64,000 nt of DNA from DATFQE01 sp963738205 (GTDB lineage Bacteria > Actinomycetota > Thermoleophilia > Gaiellales > Gaiellaceae): contig CAVTVQ010000006.1 of NCBI GenBank assembly GCA_963738205.1, positions 1-64,000 of the forward strand. The letters run 5' to 3'. Position 1 is the first letter of the stretch. Every line of letters begins with the position of its first letter. Below are positions 1 to 12,030 of this stretch, piece after piece. Both the position numbers and the translations under genes were made by a program. A model generated the notes under the pieces. It saw only the letters and a program-made list of their open reading frames with translations, was not told the DNA's origin and searched no databases.

Positions 1-3000
1 GCGAACCCGTCGGTTCCCGCGGCGACGACCAGCTCTCCGTCGGGGCTCCAGCCGCCCGACACCACGCCGTCGCTGCGCATGGGGAGGACCTCCTCGCCGG
101 TCGCCACGTCCCATACACGCATCTCGTTGCCCGACATGATGGCGACCAGCTCGCCGTCGGGACTCACGTCGAACGACGTCTCCTTCGGATGATCCTGATC
201 CTCGTTGTGTCCGAGGGTCCTCACGAAACGCCCTGACGCGACATCCCAGATCTTGACGAACCCCCCGTAGCCGTAGGCGTTCGTCGCAACCCGCTGCCCG
301 TCCGGCATGAACTCGACGTCCGACCAGTAGACGCCACGGACCGGGAAGTTCGCCCACTCGGCGTTTACGGGCTCGAGGCTCCAGATCTTCAGGGCGGTCT
401 GTTCGTCGCTCGCCATCACGGCTCCGCCGTCGTGGGAGAAGGCCAATCCGTCGATCGGGCCGTTCATCTCGCCTCCGAGCAGCGTCGATATCTCGTCGGC
501 GATGCCGCCCTCTTGGATGGACCACACGATCGCGGTCCCATCGGACGGTGCGGGCGCGACCAGGCGACGGGAGTCCGGGCTCCATGCGGTCTCGCCGTCC
601 ACCCCCGGCAAGTGACCGAGGAGACGTCCGCTCCTCGCGTCGAACAACGAGATGCGGGCGTGGATACGCGAGGCGATGTAGTCGCCGTTGGGGCTCCACG
701 ACACACCCCAAGCTCCCCAGAACGGACGATCGAGCACGCGTATCGTGCGGTCTCGAGGTCGGAGACGGTGAGCGCTGCTCCACCGAGGGCGATCTGTCCC
801 CGTGGGGGCTGAGGGCGGTCAAACCCCCCATCCAACGTTCCATGGGATTCCGGAGCTTCCGCACGACCTCCCCGGTCTCCGAGTTCGCGACACGGACGAC
901 GTCCTGCCGCGGCCACCCGGCGACCACACGAGAGCCGTCGGCGCTGACCGAGAGGCTCGTTGCCTGGCCGTCGCCCGAAACGGACCACAGGAGCTCGCCA
1001 GACCGGGGATTCCACGCCTTCAGTCGACCGTCGACGCCGGTCGTCGCGAGCATCGAACCGTCGGCGCTGAATTCCACTCGGTGACGTCGCCATCGTGGGC
1101 GGGACGTGAGCACGATCTCGCCGGTGGAGTCGTCCCTGATGTCGATCGTTCCCGATCCCTCGAGACCCTCGGTGACGAAGACTCCCTCCGGGCTCCATGA
1201 CAGGGCCCCGCCGATCCCGGACACGGTCAGCACGGATCTCGACGCGACGACGGCCCGTGGAGGGCTTCCTCGGCCTCGGGAAGGACGGACCCGTCCTCGG
1301 ATCGGGTCAGGTCGACCGCCTCCATCGCCAGCAGGATGGCGCGATCGGAGTCGGTGTCGAGGGAGGCCTCGGATGCCGCCACGAGTTCCCGGGCGCTCGC
1401 GATCGTCGCCTGGCGTCGTGTCTCGGTGCCCTGGTTCGTGGCGACGATCGTGAGGATCCCGCCACGAGCGCCGCGACCGCGAACACCGCAACGAGGCCCC
1501 GCAGGCGCCGAATCGACCTGCGCTCGAGCGACGCCTCGTGGTCGCGCCGCACCTGCTCGTGCCGGCGCGCGTTGTCGCGGTGCTCCATGCTCGCCTTGAG
1601 GTATGCGCGCTCGCTCTGCCCGACGGAGAACCGGGTTGCCGTCGCCCACCCTCGACCTGGTCGAGCCGAGACCCGCCCATGAGGAAGCTCTGATCGCGAC
1701 CCGAGCCCTGCCACTCGGCGGCCGCTCGGCTCACCCGATCGTTCTGCCTGATGTCGTCTCTGGCGGCGTCGATCCACGAGGCCAGGCGGCTCCACGCGCC
1801 GAGCAGGGACTCATGCGCGATCTCGACGGTCGGCTCACGGGTCGCCGGCTCGTGGTCGAAGGTCAGCAGCCGGTGGTGGCCGTAGGCTTCCAGCGCCGCC
1901 TCGACCGCTGCCTCCGAGACGTCGAGGGCGTCGAGCTCGCCGATCGCGACCCGCCGGCGCGTGTCCTGGCGTCCCTCGCCGAGCGTGACCAACCGCAGGA
2001 AGACCTGCTCGATCGCCCGCCGCCCCTCGGCATCGGAGGCCGTGTAGAGGAGGTCCGCGCGGGCTGTGAGGGCGCCCGTCACCCCGCCCATCTCCCGGTA
2101 CGCGGACAACGTGAGCCGATCCCCATCCCGTCGCTCGAAGAGCTCCGTGAGCGCGTACTGCAGCAGCGGCAGTCCGCCGGGCTGGTGCGCGACGTCGGCG
2201 ATCATCTCGGCGACGAGACCCGACTCGAGGAGGGTGGCCTGCCGTTCCGCCGGTCTGCGGATCGCTTGCTCCAACTCGTCGGCGGTGAGCGGCGGAACCG
2301 TCTCGTTCCGCGTCGCCAAGAGCTCGCCGAACCGCGGGTACATGAGCGGCCGGTCGTAGTGATCCGCTCGGAGCGTCACGATCACCCGGAGCCTGCTGCT
2401 CGGATCGAGTGCCGCGACTCGCAGCGCTTCCAGGGTGAGCTCGCGTTCCCGCTCGTCGGTCGTCAGCGTGAACAGTTCCTCGAACTGATCCACGACGAGG
2501 AGCAGCTCCGTATCGCCGGCACGATGTGGTCCGCGCTTCGAGGAGGCCGCGGGGCCCGTCCCGGAGGATGTCGCCGAGCCGCGTCGGCGGACGCGTCGCG
2601 ACCCGCAGCAGCGCCGACTCGAGCTCATCGAGCGGGTGCCTCCCGGGGAACAGGTCCGCGACGATCACCTGCCTCGACGTCGGCATCCCGCCTTGCCGCA
2701 GCGCCGGCACCAGCCCCGCCCGCACGACGGAGGACTTCCCGCTGCCGCTGGGCCCGACCACGGCGAGGAAGCGAGCGCCGGCAACCGGGTCGTTCAACCT
2801 CGTCAGGAGTCGCTGGATGAGCTCTTCCCGCCCGAAGAAGTCGCCGGCGTCCGCCTCGGTGAACGCCCGAAGTCCCTTGTACGGGTTGCGCTCGTCCGGC
2901 ACTCGGCTCGGTGGCGCCGTTCGATGTCGAGGACCCCGCGCGCGACGCCGACGATCGCCTCCGCTCCTGGGGCATCGGTCGCTCCGACCCCCGAGTCGAG

Positions 3001-4295
3001 GATCTCGGCGAGCGACGCCGGCACCTCGTTCCCCAGCAGGTCGCGCGCGAGCTCCGCGAGGGCGCGGCGATCCTGCTCCGCGTCCGGCGGGATGCCCTCG
3101 CCGACCCGGAAGTCCCCCAGGTAGGCGTTGCCCTCGCCATCGAACAGGACGTTCGACGGGGAGACGGCGCCGTGCGCCGCCCCTGCCGGTGCGCGAACGC
3201 GAGCGCGGAGGCGACCTGCTCCACGATGCGTAGGGCGCGGTCGCGGTCCAGGTGACCGCCGCGCTCATGGAGCGCCCGCAGGCTGCCGCCGCGCATGTAC
3301 CGGGACACGAGGTACGCGCGGCCGGGTTCGCGCCAGTAGTCATGCGTCGGCACGATGTGGGGGTACTCGAGCGCGGCGGCGAGCTGGGCCTCCCGCTCGA
3401 ACCGCAGGACGAACTCCGGGTCCATCGCGATCTGCTCGTGGAACACCTTGACCGCGACATCCCGGCCGACGTGCGGCTGGACCGCCCGGAACACCACGCC
3501 GAACTGCCCCGAACCGATCCGCTCGAGGAGACGGTATCCCCGCAGCGGCTCGCCGCGAAGGGCCAGGGCGGGGTCCTGCTTCAGGATCCGCTCGTGCAGC
3601 TTCGAGAGCTCCGGTGAAGGGTCCACGCCCAGTTCGTCCGCCAAGAGCTCGCGCGCGCGACCGAACGCGTTCAACGCCTCGCCCTGCCGACCGTCCCGGT
3701 AGTAGGCCAGCATCGCCAGACCCCACAGGTTCTCGCGGAGCGGATCGCGCGCGAGGAGCGGCTCGAGCTCCGCGAGCGCCTTCGCCTGCGCGCCGGTCGC
3801 GAGCAGCGCCTCGATCCGAGCCTCCTGCGCGGCCGCCCGGAGCTCGTCGAGCCGAGCCGCCTCCGCGAGCAGCGATGGCTGCTCGTTGACGTCGGCGAGC
3901 GCAGGGCCACGCCACAGGGCCAACGCGTCGTCGAACGTCGCGATCGCGACGTTCGGATCGACGGGCAGGGACTTGGTCGCTTCGGAGACGAGCGCATCGA
4001 ACCGATCCGCGTCGATCTCGGCGGGTTCCACGACCAGCAGGTAGCCGGGCGGACGGCCCTGCAGGCGCCCGTCGCCGAGCGTCTTCCGCAGGCTCGAGAT
4101 GTAGGTGTGCAGGATGTGACGCGCCGTGTCGGGCGCGTCCTCTCCCCACACGTCGCCGATCAACGCGTCCACCGTGACGACTCGGTTCGCATGGACGAGC
4201 AGGCTCGCGAGCACCGCTCGTTGCTTCGGCCCACCCAGGGGCATCGGGCCGTCCCCCGCGTCGACCTCGAGGGGTCCGAGGACGCGGAACTGCAC
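1..4295 (-). CDS. SARP-BTAD / pseudokinase / nSTAND / WD40 giant regulator, copy 1 (C-terminus outside window, frameshifted)
   Basis: Probable multidomain transcriptional regulator. Reading across several frame breaks gives, in order: OmpR-type winged helix beginning FRVLGPLEV (residues 1-95), BTAD helical repeats (about 100-245), protein-kinase-like domain (about 253-460), nSTAND NTPase opening with NPYKGLRAF (about 468) and Walker A GPSGSGKSS (about 513), a hydrophobic segment VAVFAVAALVAG (about 940), then WD40 repeats with recurrent SPDG that run off base 1. The kinase has a glycine loop (GSGQFGVVF) and AVK lysine, but the catalytic loop reads HGAVSPSN instead of HRDxKxxN and DFG reads DFR, so phosphotransfer is unlikely. 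The start is a GTG at 4295 matching the usual SARP start; an ATG at 4325 is possible. SARP family members activate secondary-metabolite genes; the target here is unknown. It is divergent from the secreted gene at 4541. The frame breaks are probably sequence errors. Confidence 0.85.
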
Positions 4296-4540
4296 GGGGC
4301 GACGGTACACAGGGCTCCGATCCATGCGCAAGACGAGCCTGCGAATGCCGCTCAAGAACCGCCCAAGACTCCTCTGTGCCGCCCTTGTGCAGCCCGAAGC
4401 GCTCCTTGGGCGCCCCCCTTGAGGATCGGCGTGTCGCTCTCGGTGGGAGAGCCGGAAACGGGAAGGAGAAAGGGGATGGTCCACGGTGCCGCGGCAGGGG
4501 TCGCCGGAAGGAGGGAGAGGAGAGGAGAAAGGAGCAGCAC

Positions 4541-4995
4541 ATGAGAGGAAGCTGAGCGCGGGGTGCTCGCCGCAGCGCTTTGCTGTCGGGGGCGCGGTCG
4601 GCGTCTCATTCGGAGGGGGGAGGAGGCATCCCACAACCTGAGGTGCTGGAGCTGACGATCAAGGACAAGCGGACGGGTTCCTCGCGTTCGACACCTCACG
4701 GGAAACAGAGGGTCAGCTCACGCAGGTCAAGCGGTCCGCTCTCGGACGTGGATGGCAACCCGGTCGCGGACCCGCGGTGGAGTGCGGCCATCGTCGAGTC
4801 CCGGATGGATCTGCACGATGTCAGAAGATCCAAGACGGTCCGAACACCGACAAGGGGACCATCGTCGCCATCGGTGTCTACAACGGGCACGCTCCTTCAG
4901 CGCCTTCGCCGTCACGGGAGGAACAGGCGCCTACGACAACGTGGGCGGGCGCCGAAGAAGAGGACGACAGCTACACGCTGTTCCTGGTCCCATGA
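4541..4995 (+). CDS. Secreted allene-oxide-cyclase/dirigent-like small protein, copy 1 (frameshifted)
   Basis: Small exported protein of about 150 residues after correcting frame breaks. The N-terminus aligns with the intact signal peptide of the gene at 13507: charged start, hydrophobic stretch, then a glycine run followed by I-P-Q-P-E-V-L-E-L. The C-terminal half contains GTIVAIGVYNG and then AVTGGTGAYDNVGG, the hallmark of the allene oxide cyclase barrel family, ending YTLFLVP. The function in bacteria is unknown; plant relatives cyclise or guide the coupling of small molecules. A good ribosome site (AAAGGAG) lies 8 bases before the ATG. It is transcribed away from the giant regulator at 1-4295, which suggests control by it. 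The early in-frame TGA after four codons is explained by a lost base in this error-rich region. Confidence 0.6.
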
Positions 4996-5005
4996 CGCAC
5001 GCGGC

Positions 5006-5038
5006 GGGGGCTCCGGGCGGCCGGCTCCCGGAGCCCCC
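5006..5038 (+). terminator. Strong hairpin terminator after the secreted protein gene
   Basis: A perfect 12-base inverted repeat (GGGGGCTCCGGG / CCCGGAGCCCCC, 5006-5017 and 5027-5038) with a nine-base loop begins 10 bases after the stop codon at 4995. There is no T tract, as is common for high-GC actinobacterial terminators. Confidence 0.6.
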
Positions 5039-5154
5039 ACCACCGCCTCGCGGAACGACGGCTTCCACATCTTCGTGAACCTGATCCTGTGGATGCGTGG
5101 TTCGGGCGGCGATCACGTTGATTCCGCATATCCAACGGGAGGAGGCGACGGCCG

Positions 5155-5322
5155 ATGGAGCCCGACGACGACCGGACGGGGCCGGAAACAGGCAGCGATC
5201 AGGACCCCGCCCCGGGAGGGCCCCGTCGGCCGGGCTCCCTCCCGTTGGCCCTCGTGACGCTCGCGCTGGTCGTGGTCGTCGCGCTGATCGTGATCGGCGC
5301 GATCCGGCTGTGGCAGTCATGA
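5155..5322 (+). CDS. Small single-pass membrane protein (55 aa)
   Basis: Uninterrupted 55-residue frame. The N-terminal 28 residues are hydrophilic and rich in D, G and P (MEPDDDRTGPETGS...). They are followed by one strongly hydrophobic helix, LALVTLALVVVVALIVIGAI, and a short RLWQS tail. A purine-rich ribosome site GGGAGGAGG lies about 9 bases upstream of the ATG. I do not recognise a family. The layout suggests a type I-like membrane peptide with a soluble N-terminus. It lies between the secreted allene-oxide-cyclase-like gene and the lipoprotein at 5608, so it may belong to the same cassette. The absence of frame breaks is only because it is short. Confidence 0.5.
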   Translation: MEPDDDRTGPETGSDQDPAPGGPRRPGSLPLALVTLALVVVVALIVIGAIRLWQS

Positions 5323-5383
5323 GGGCCCCCGCGAGCTGGTCTCCGGGCGTCCTCCTATCGGACACGAGCCTGGGGGGGTCGTG

Positions 5384-5611
5384 ATGAACCACTGGACGTT
5401 GAAGCTCGCGTTCGTCGGTGCGCTCATGGGGTCGCGGCGGGCGCCGGGCGGGAGTGATGCGAGCGCGTCGATAGGGTCCCGATTCTCCATCTCGCATGGT
5501 GACCGGATAGCCGATGTCCGCCATCCGGCGAGCTGGCATCCCATGAACGTGACTGACGTGATCGAACACGTTGCGGTCGGGCGGACGGCCGTGGAGGGGA
5601 GGTCGTCGTGA
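5384..5611 (+). CDS. Hypothetical small protein, coupled to the downstream lipoprotein
   Basis: A 75-residue frame starting MNHWTLKLAFVGALMG, which looks like a short export signal or membrane anchor, followed by a polar tail without recognisable motifs. Its TGA stop overlaps the GTG start of the lipoprotein at 5608 (GTGA), a usual sign of translational coupling. A possible start one codon earlier exists (5381). No family recognised. In this error-rich region the tail could be in the wrong frame, so only the N-terminus and the coupling are worth trusting. Confidence 0.3.
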   Translation: MNHWTLKLAFVGALMGSRRAPGGSDASASIGSRFSISHGDRIADVRHPASWHPMNVTDVIEHVAVGRTAVEGRSS

Positions 5612-6688
5612 ACAGCAAGGGTGGAGGTCTGGCGGTGTCGCTGGTACTCGTCCTTTCCGGCTGTACCGGAGCCGATGGCCTCCCCGGGTCTCAGCAGGTG
5701 GGCGACGGCAGTCAGACTCCGGTCGTCGGGACGACCGGAGCGAGCCCGAGCGGAACCACCGGAGATCCTGTCGCCGCGGACGTCGAACCGGAATCCGGCC
5801 TGTACCGGGTCGACCCCGCGACGGGGAGGCAAAGCTGTTCTTCTCCGCTGCGGGGGAATTGCGTGAGCCGGAGCGCTCACCCGAAGGCTCAGCGATCGTG
5901 TACCAGAGCTCGGGAAGGCGCGGGATCCCACAGATCTTCATGCTCGAGGGACGGGGAGGCTCGCAAGCTGACCCACCTGCCGGGCGGGGCGGCGGAGCCG
6001 ACGTGGTCGCCGGACGGATCGCGGATCGCATTTGCGGGTGCGGTGAGCGAGGGCGACGACACGGACATCTTCGTGATGGAGCCCGATGGCAGCGGCGTCC
6101 GCCTGCTCGCTCGAACGAACCGACTTGACCGCCGCCCCGACTGGTCCCCAGATGGCTCGCGGATCGTCTTCGACACGTACGGGAAGATCTGGGTGGCATC
6201 CGTCGCCGACGGCCACGTTACACAGATCCCAATCTCGACCCCGCAAGGCTACCCGGTGGCTCCGATCTGGTCGCCGAACGGCCGATGGATCGCCGTCACG
6301 GGGTACGACGCGCATACCATCAACGGGATCGTCCACATCATCCGTCTGTGGCTGGTGCGTCCTGATGGCACGGGTCGTCGAGCCCTTGAGAAGGGGAAGC
6401 CCAACTTCTACGACTCGCAGCTGGAAGCGAGCTGGTCGCCCAAAGGAAGCTCGATCGCGTTCGCTGGCGGGAAAGGGCGGGGGAGCATTGACGTCATTCA
6501 AACTGGGGATCATCGACGTCCGGACAGGGAAGGTGCTCTACATCCCCGCAGTCCGTCACGTGATCGATCTCAGCTGGAACGCCAAGGGCTACATCCTCGC
6601 GAGCGTGGCGGAGGCCGCTCCTCCATCCCCACCGATCAGGGGAGTTACAACCTACCCTTCTCGGGACCCCTGGCCCGGCCTCGGGTAG
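5608..6688 (+). CDS. TolB-like (PD40) beta-propeller lipoprotein, copy 1 (frameshifted)
   Basis: Exported lipoprotein of about 360 residues. It starts at GTG 5608 with a signal peptide ending in a lipobox (LVLSGC, Cys about residue 18) and a Gly/Thr/Ser-rich linker. It continues with WD40-like PD40 repeats, visible as TWSPDGSRIAFAG, DWSPDGSRIVFDT, IWSPNGRWIAVTG and SWSPKGSSIAFAGG, each preceded by DIFVMEPDG-type blades. Such propellers usually bind partners outside the membrane; the ligand is unknown. At least two frame breaks occur (near 5830 and 6490). It ends 33 bases before the stop of the convergent giant regulator at 6722. A close relative sits at 12031, so the propeller lipoprotein belongs to the duplicated cassette. 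Confidence 0.7.
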
Positions 6689-6721
6689 AGCCGCGCCCTC
6701 GGCGGGCACGCTCGGCGATGC

Positions 6722-9700
6722 CTAGGCGGGCGTCGGACAGGAGCCGACATGCAGATACTGCCGGCATTCCTCGTCGGTGAGCGGTCTCGTCACATTGCGA
6801 CGCGCGACCTCGAGCAGGTCGTCGATCTCGAGGGCCCACACACGGACGATGTCATTGCGGCCGCTCGACACGAGCATCGTGCCGTCCGGACTGAAGTCCA
6901 CCCACGAGGAGCCGCCTGCGTGGCCTCGTAGAACGAGCTGCAGCTCGAACGAGGTCGCGTCGTAGAGCCGGACGCCGGAATCGACCGACGTCGCCGCGAT
7001 CCTGGTTCCATCCGGGCTGAAAGCCACGTCGATGATCTGTTCGGTCAGCTCTTCGAGTCTCTCGCCGCTCTTCGTGTCCCACACCTCTGCCGGTCCAGGT
7101 TCGGAGACCGTGATGATCCGAGCACCGTCGGGGGAGAACGCGAACGAAGGATCACCGATACCGCTGATCGTCGTGACGACCTTGCCCCGATCCAGGTCCC
7201 AGATGGTCGTGCGCGGCTCGAGTCCGAGGATCTCACCATCGGGGAGGGCACTCAATGCAACGGAACGTCCGTCGGGACTGAACCTGGCGCCCTCGATCCG
7301 ATACCCGTCGTCCTCACGAAGGACTTGGACCTCTCGACCGGTCCGATCGATGATCCCCGCCCTGCCGTCCCTGCTGGCCACGATCAGTATGACGTCCGTC
7401 GGGGCTCCAGTCGACCGCCATGACGTACCCGTCTCCCGACACATCAAGTGTCCTGTTCCCTGACGCCACGTCCCAGACCTCAGCGGCGCCCCCGCCGAAG
7501 GAAGCGATCGACTTCCCGTCCGGGCTCACCTCGAACTGTGGATGTGGTTTCCCGAAGCGCCACCTGCGGACCGAAGCGTTGAACGGTGCGCCCCACTTCC
7601 AGGTCCCAGATCGCGATCATTCGGGGGCCGTCGTCCGTCCTCGCGACGCGGAGTCCGTCAGGCATGAATGCCACGTCGCTGAAGAAGTAGACGCCTGGCA
7701 TGTTCACCACCTCTGCGTCACCGGACATGCTCACGTCCCAGATCTTGACGGCGGTGCGATGGGCATCGGCAGTCATCACCTGTGTTCCAGACGGCGAGAA
7801 GGCAACGCTCGCGATCGCTCCGGGCAACCGAGGCGAAACCGACACCTCCTCCAGAAGCTCCCCGCGCCCGAGTACCCACACCTTCGCGGTCAGGGTGCCT
7901 CCCGCCACCAGGCAGGTGGCGTTCGCGATGTCTGGCCTCACACGGCACATCGAGCTCCGACTCCAGCCCAGGCTGGTGATGACCTCTCCGTGATCGAATC
8001 CGAAGAAGGGCCGCCGGTCGCGTCATAGACGCTGCCGTAGTTCCAATCGCCTGTGGCTATGTAGCGACCATCCGGGCTCCATGACACGACGTCGCCGAAT
8101 TCCCTGAACTCGGTCCGATGACCGGTCCGGAGCTCGATGATCGCGGAGTTCCGGTCTGAGTTCCGGCCGATGACGGCGACCCGGTTCAGGTCCGGGCTGA
8201 GCGCGAGGAGTCCCCGGGGGACCTGGGTCGACTGGATCACCCGGTTCGTCGCCACGCTCGCGATCCGAACGGTGGTGGTGTTGCCTCGCCAGCTAGCCGC
8301 GACACGCGAGCCGTCGGAACTGAACGTCGGGTTGAGCGCGACCCCACTCTCACGGATCGAGTGTTGGAGCTCGCCGGTCGACGGGTCCCATACCTTCAGG
8401 GCTCCGTCGGCCCCGGTGGTGGCGAGCATCGAGCCGTCCGGGCTGAAGGCCACGTCGTTGATGTCACCGTCGTGGGCCTGGAACGGTAGCAAGCTCGCGC
8501 CCGTCTCGGCGTCCCTGATCTCGACGACCCCTCCCTTCGGCACCCTCGGTGGCGAAGACCCCCTCTCGGCTCCACGCCACGGCCCCCCCGACCCCCGGCA
8601 TCGTCAGGTCGATCCGGGACGCCCCGACCGCCCGGTGGAGCGCCTCCTCGGCCTCGGGGAGCACCGAGCCGTCGACCGAACGCGTGTGCTCGACCGCCTC
8701 GATCGCGAGGAGGACGCTCGCTCGGGATCGATCTCGAGGCTTGGCGACCGCTGCGGCGGCCAGCTCCCGCGCGGTCGCGATCCCTCGAGCTCGCGCCGCG
8801 GCCGCTCGCTCTGGCTCGTCGCGATGAGCGTGAGCGAGCCGCGCGACGAGGGCCGCGACGGCGAACACGGCGACCAGCGCGCGCAGCCGGCGACGCGAGC
8901 GGCGCTCGATCGCGCCCCTCGTGCATGCCGCCGCTTCGCTCCGCCCGCCGTGCTCCGGTCACGTTGGTCGATGCTCGCCTTGAGGTACGCCCGCTCGGCC
9001 CGGCCGATCGCGAGGTCGTCGACGCCGGCCCAGGCCTCGGCCTGCTCCAGCCGTGCGCCGCGGAGCAGGAAGCTCGGGTCGCTGTCCGGATGCCGCGCCA
9101 CTCGGTCGGCCGCTGCGAGTCAGGCGCCGGTCCTGGCGGAGGTCGTCGCGCGCGTCGTCGATCCAGCCGCGCAGCCGGTCCCACGCGTCGAGCAGCGCCT
9201 CGTGCGCGATCTCGACCGTCGGCTCGCGGGTCGATGGCTCGCGGTCGAAGGTGAGAGCCGGTGGCGCCCGAAGGGTCGAGCACGCCGTCGACGACGCCGG
9301 CTCGACGTCGAGAGCGTCGAGCTCGCTCCGCGCGACCCGTCGCCGCGTGTCCTGGCTGCCCTCGCCGAGCGTGACCAGCCGCAGGAACACCTGCCTGATC
9401 GCCCGTCGCCCTTCGGCGTCGGTCGCCTCGTACGATGCGGTCGGCCCGCGCGGACAGCGCGCCCGCGATCCCGCCGATCTCGCGGTAGGCCTCGAGCGTC
9501 AGCGCGTCGTCGTCCCGCCGCTCGAACAGCTCGGTGAGCGCGTACTGCAGCAGCGGCAGCGCGCCGGGCTGATGGGCGACGTCGGCGATCATCTCGGCCA
9601 CGAGCCCGGGCTCGGCCGCGACGCCGACCCGCTCGGCCGGGCGCGCGGATCGCCTGCTCGAGCTCGTCGGGCGTGAGCGGCGGGACCGCCTCGGTCCGCG

Positions 9701-11704
9701 CCGCGAGCAGCTCGCCGAACCGCGGGTAGACGAGCGGCCGGTCGTAGAAGTCGGCCCGCAGCGTCACGACGACGCGCAGCCGGCTCTCGGGGTCGACGGC
9801 CGCCACGCGCAGGGACTCGAGGAAGCAGCTCCGCTCGCGCTCGTCCGCGGTGAGCGTGAACACCTCCTCGAACTGGTCGACCACGAGCGACGACTTCGGC
9901 GTCGCCGGGCAGCGACGAGATCCACCGCCTCGAGCAGCCCGCGCGAGCCCGCCTCGAGCAGGTCGCGCACCGCGGAGACCGGACGCACGGCGATCCGCAG
10001 CAGCGCCGCCTCGAGCTCGTCGATCGGGTGCGCGCCGGGGAACATCTCGGTCACGAAGAGATCGTCGCGCGTCGCCCGAGCGCGCCTCGCCGGAGCGCGG
10101 GGACCAGCCCCGCGCGGACCACCGAGGACTTCCCGCCTCCGCTCGGTCCGACCACGGCGAGGAACCGCGCGATCCGGGCCGGTCCTCGCAGCCGGTCGAG
10201 CGAGCTGCCGCGACGAGCGAGCTCGGTCGGCCGAAGAAGTCGCGGGCGTCGGCCTCGCGTGAACGGCCGCAGGCCCTTGTACGGGTTGCGCTCGTCTCCG
10301 GTCGCGGCGGTCGACCGCGCTCGTCGGGTCGAGGGCGGCGCGGGCGCGCCTCGGCGAACGCCGTCGGCGCTCGGCGACTCGGCGCCGGCTCGGCCCGCTC
10401 GACGAGCTCCGCCAGCGGTGCCGGCACGCGTTCGCCGAGCAGTCCGCTCGCGAGCCTGCGCGAGCTCGCCGGACGTCGTCGAGCTGCGATCCGGCGGCGG
10501 TGCCGACGCCGATCGGGAAGTCCGCCGAGGTAGGCGTTGCCCTCGGCGTCGAACAGCACGTTCGACGGCGCTCACGTTGCCGTGGGCGACGCCTTGGCGG
10601 TGCGCGAACGCGAGCGCGGACGCGATCTGCTCGACGATGCGCGAGCGCGCGGTCCGCGTCCGAGCGGCTCGCCCCGTTCCTCGAGACGCTCGAAGGCTGC
10701 CACCTCGCAGGTAGCGCGAGACGACGTAGGCCCGGCCGGGCTCTCGCCAGTAGTCGTAGATCGGGACGATGTGGGGATGCTCGAGCGCCGGCGACGGCCT
10801 GGGCCTCCGGCTCGAAGCGTCGCACGAACGCCGGGTCGCGCGCGAGCTGCTCGTGGAAGATCTTGATCGCCACGTCGCGCCCGACGTGTGGCTGGATCGC
10901 CCGGAAGACGCGTCCCGGTCGGGCCCTCGTCGATCTTCTCCAGCAGCCGGTATCCGCGGAGCGGCTCGCCTCGGAGCTCGAGCCCGGGATCCTGCTTCAG
11001 GATCCGCTCGTGGAGCCGGGCGAGCTCCGGCGAGGGATCGATCCCGAGCTCGTCGGCGAGGATCTCCGCGCGCGCTGAAACGCGCCGAGCGCCTCGGCCT
11101 GGCGTCCCTCGCGGTAGAGCGCGAGCATCAGCAGACCCCAGAGGCGCTCCCGCAGCGGGTGGTGCGCGACGAGGGCCTCGAGCTCGCCGATCGCTCGCGC
11201 CTGCGCGCCGCTCGCCAGGAGCCCGTCGATCCGCTCCTCGCGCGTCGAGCCGGAGCTCGTCCAGCCGTGCGGCCTCGGCAGCAGCGAGCGCACCGTCGTC
11301 GCGACGTCGGCGAGCGCCGGTCCGCGCCAGAGCCCAGCGCGTCGTCGAGCGCGTGACGGCGAGCGCGGGTCGATGGCGAGCGCCTTCTTCGCGTCGCTGA
11401 CGAGCGTGTCGAACCGTGCGGCGTCGAGCTCGAGGGATCGAGCCGCAGGACGTAGCCGGGGGACCGGCCCTTGAAGCGGTCGTCGCCGAGCGTCCTCCGC
11501 AGGTTGGAGACGTAGGTCTGCAGAGTGTTCCGCGCCTTCTCGGGCGGCTCTTCGCCCCAGATCTCGCTCGACAAGGTGTCGGCCGGCACGAGCTCATTCG
11601 CGCGGACGATCAGGTTCGCGAGCACGGCGCGTTGCTTCGGCCCACCGAGGGGGAGCGGCTCCCCGCGCGTCGACCTCGAGGGGTCCGAGGACGCGGAACT
11701 GCAT
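6722..11704 (-). CDS. SARP-BTAD / pseudokinase / nSTAND / WD40 giant regulator, copy 2 (frameshifted, full length)
   Basis: Complete paralogue of the regulator at 1-4295, about 1,660 residues when read across many one-base frame breaks. Domains: SARP winged helix (MQFRVLGPLEV, residues 1-95), BTAD (about 100-240), kinase fold (about 248-460), nSTAND NTPase (NPYKGLRPF about 471, Walker A GPSGGGKSS about 523), hydrophobic segment about 948, and WD40 repeats to the C-terminus, which ends LTDEECRQYLHV.SCP. The catalytic loop reads HGNVSPSN and the DFG position reads DFP, again without the catalytic Asp; the glycine loop is poor as well (DEGPTGT), while the AIK lysine is kept. An upstream in-frame ATG near 11838 would add about 45 residues. 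It is divergent from the lipoprotein gene at 12031 and is probably its regulator. Confidence 0.85.
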
Positions 11705-12030
11705 CCGCCCGGCGGCCTGCCGTGGCCGACTATCCGGGGTGAGGTCGCCGACTCGCTCGGTGGCGTCGCTCGATCCCGGATCGATGAAGGGAGTCTGCGG
11801 GTCGACCTCCACGGGAGCGTGCTCCATCTCCCTCATGCGAGCGAGTATCGATCGTTGCGCGCGAGAGCGCCAGTGAGCTGATCTCTCTCGGGGCCACGCA
11901 CCGGAATGACCACGCATGCAGCCTCCAGGTCAGGCCTTGATGGATCCTTGATAACGCGGCTCAGAGATCGCTTGGACCCGCCAGCGAAAGTCTCGCCACG
12001 GAAGGAACAGGCAGCTCATCCGGGGGGACA
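11705..12030. other. Divergent intergenic region between regulator copy 2 and lipoprotein copy 2
   Basis: This stretch separates two divergent genes, so promoters for both should lie here. I see a ribosome site (GGGGGG) before the ATG at 12031 but no convincing -35/-10 pair, operator repeat or terminator. Part of it could code for an N-terminal extension of the regulator. Confidence 0.4.

Noticed and set aside
1603..3460. Plus- and minus-strand Arg-rich frames inside the giant regulator
   Set aside because: They are shadows; the true nSTAND and kinase sequence is recovered by joining minus-strand frames.
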